Assembly (NCBI GenBank): GCA_946699065.1 | Contig: CAMPDV010000304.1 | Location: 186,001 to 250,000, forward strand | Length of the DNA stretch: 64,000 nt | Origin: Loxodes magnus | Taxonomy: Eukaryota; Ciliophora; Karyorelictea; Loxodida; Loxodidae | Direction of reading: 5' to 3' | Shown here: one piece after another, positions 63,157 to 64,000 of the stretch | Position numbering within the stretch: position 1 is the first letter of the stretch | Layout: every line of letters begins with the position of its first letter | Notes under the pieces: model-generated | Told to the model about the DNA's origin: nothing | Seen by the model: the letters and a program-made list of their open reading frames with translations, nothing else | Databases searched by the model: none | Made by a program: the position numbers and the translations under genes

Positions 63157-64000
63157 CTTACAGGTACCTGTCTTGACGTCCCATAGTCTCACCGTCTAAT
63201 CTGCACTTCCCGATACGATGAACTCTGAATCACTGGATATAGCCACAGATAATACACAACTAGTGTGACCACTCATGGTCTTACAGGTACCTGTCTTGAC
63301 GTCCCATAGTCTCACCGTCTTATCATCACTTCCCGATACGATGAACTCTGAATCACTGGATATAGCCACAGATAATACACAACTAGTGTGACCACTCATG
63401 GTCTTACAGGTACCTGTCTTGACGTCCCATAGTCTCACCGTATAATCTCTACTTCCCGATACGATGAACTCTGAATCACTGGATATAGCCACAGATAATA
63501 CATAATGTGTGTGACCACTCATGGTCTTACAGGTACCTGTCTTGACGTCCCATAGTCTCACCGTATAATCTAAACTTCCCGATACGATGAACTCTGAATC
63601 ACTGGATATAACCACAGCATATACATAATGTGTGTGAACACTCATGGTCTTACAGGTACCTGTCTTGACGTTCCATAGTCTCACCGTATAATCTGCACTT
63701 CCCGATACGATGAACTCTGAATCACTGGATATAGCCACAGATAATACATAATGTGTGTGACCACTCATGGTCTTACAGGTACCTGTCTTGACGTCCCATA
63801 GTCTCACCGTCTAATCTGCACTTCCCGATACGATGAACTCTGAATCACTGGATATAGCCACAGATAATACACAACTAGTGTGACCACTCATGGTCTTACA
63901 GGTACCTGTCTTGACGTTCCATAGTCTCAACGTATAATCATGACTTCCTGATACGATGAACTCTGAATCACTAGATATAGCCAAAGATCATACATGACTA
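63157..64000 (-). repeat. 0.84-kb duplication, upper copy (cut by window edge)
   Basis: Partner of 59590-60433. The MSVHTHYV unit is near 63637. Confidence 0.7.
63196..63807 (-). CDS. Open WD40 stretch, 203 codons, copy of 59629-60240
   Basis: Offset by 3,567 bp (29 units) from 59629-60240 and identical in translation except that one blade has DDK in place of VDK. The MSVHTHYV blade is retained. The copy runs on to the right edge of the window. Confidence 0.4.
   Translation of the reverse strand: MRLWDVKTGTCKTMSGHTHYVLSVAISSDSEFIVSGSADYTVRLWNVKTGTCKTMSVHTHYVYAVVISSDSEFIVSGSLDYTVRLWDVKTGTCKTMSGHTHYVLSVAISSDSEFIVSGSRDYTVRLWDVKTGTCKTMSGHTSCVLSVAISSDSEFIVSGSDDKTVRLWDVKTGTCKTMSGHTSCVLSVAISSDSEFIVSGSAD

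Larger units (their letters stand above)
1..64000 (-). repeat. Tandem array of about 520 WD40-encoding 123-bp units
   Basis: The same 123-bp unit recurs without any spacer across the whole window. Read on the minus strand it gives a 41-residue WD40 repeat: TVRLWD at columns 1-6, KTGTCK at 8-13, MSGH at 15-18, a variable loop at 19-24, an AISSDSEF strand at 26-33, VSGS at 35-38, then a variable residue, Asp40 and a variable residue. The structural tetrad typical of WD40 blades (GH His, Trp of WD, Asp, Ser) is present. WD40 blades form beta-propellers that act as binding platforms; the partner here is unknown. Unit length is constant except for four one-base deletions. Silent sites are nearly as uniform as coding ones, pointing to recent homogenisation. 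Neither end of the array is in the window, so no start region, partner domain or terminator can be seen. Confidence 0.97.
37324..64000 (-). pseudogene. WD40 array, frame block 1 (about 217 units, one frame)
   Basis: This is the longest stretch in which every unit stays in a single minus-strand frame. It holds about 217 WD40 units and continues past the right edge of the window. In-frame TAG, TGA and rare TAA codons interrupt it under the standard code, mostly at columns 41, 23 and 5. The part from 43 to 50 kb is the most open in the window, usually with one stop per two to five units. It is called a pseudogene because of the stops and the frame break at its low-coordinate end. If TAG and TGA are sense codons in this organism, it would instead be an open reading frame of more than 8,800 codons. 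Confidence 0.5.

Noticed and set aside
1-64000. CRISPR-like or simple satellite interpretation of the regular repeat
   Set aside because: There are no spacers; the whole 123-bp unit repeats directly and encodes a clear WD40 blade, so it is a coding-derived tandem repeat.
1-64000. A gene on the plus strand
   Set aside because: Each of the three plus-strand frames has a stop in the usual unit, and no plus-strand stretch of 60 or more codons is open.
1-64000. Introns inside units that would remove the stop codons
   Set aside because: A GTAAG occurs at Cys12-Lys13 and TTCAG at Ser31-Glu32 on the minus strand in every unit, but joining them would itself create TAG and would not remove stops at column 41.
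1-64000. Each long open stretch as a separate gene
   Set aside because: They start at GTG codons inside repeats, have no ribosome-binding, promoter or terminator signals of their own, and end only where a shared stop variant occurs.
1-64000. Programmed frameshifting at the four frame breaks
   Set aside because: No slippery heptamer or pairing element is seen at the sites, and three of the four are copies of one deletion.
1-64000. Mobile element, viral element or toxin gene
   Set aside because: No terminal repeats, target-site duplications, transposase, reverse transcriptase, capsid or other non-WD40 coding sequence is present.
1-64000. Naming the species
   Set aside because: The repeat alone is not diagnostic. 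Ciliates, Blastocrithidia-like trypanosomatids, fungi and other protists remain possible.

Overview
The whole window is one tandem array. A 123-bp unit is repeated head to tail about 520 times from base 1 to base 64000, and both edges cut through a unit, so the array continues on both sides. On the minus strand each unit encodes one 41-residue WD40 repeat with the usual landmarks: Gly-His, the conserved Asp, and Trp-Asp in the RLWD motif. All three plus-strand frames are closed in every unit. I see no other gene, RNA gene, mobile element, CRISPR array, promoter or terminator. GC of the typical unit is about 45%.

Codon columns used below: 1 is the T of TVRLWD, 5-6 are W-D, 17-18 are G-H, 19-24 are the loop after GH, 32 is Glu, 40 is the conserved Asp and 41 is the residue after it. 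Units differ mainly at columns 19-24, 39 and 41, and otherwise hardly at all, even at silent sites. That layout matches the hypervariable top-face positions described for the WD40 repeats of fungal HET-D/HET-E (NWD) incompatibility receptors. This suggests a recognition-type beta-propeller repeat that is amplified and reshuffled.

Under the standard code the array is not one open gene. In-frame stops are frequent but fall almost only in three codon columns: TAG (rarely TAA) at column 41, TGA at column 23, and TGA at the Trp of column 5. TAG also replaces Glu32 in one unit and its duplicate. Reading TGA as Trp would give WD40-like residues at both TGA columns, so a variant nuclear code (ciliate or Blastocrithidia type) is possible. 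Four single-base deletions, three of them copies of one event, shift the frame and split the array into five frame blocks. This argues for a decaying or silent array, or a reservoir of units, rather than one 21,000-residue protein.

Layout: 1-13 kb is stop-rich and carries many NNV-type units. About 10-20 kb is a zone of KTERLW units with the longest open stretch (13999-15279, 426 codons). About 23-35 kb is marked by IGVAYA units. 27.7-41.7 kb holds a 6.2-kb block present twice, 7,748 bp apart. 43-50 kb is the most open part. 44-64 kb is marked by CYVCAVV, VRTG, TAR and KTCTC variants and by many 0.6-1.6-kb duplications.

The organism cannot be named from this window. A eukaryote, most likely a protist or fungus-like lineage, is the best guess. 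The basis is the array size, the in-frame stops and the resemblance to eukaryotic NWD repeats; confidence is low.
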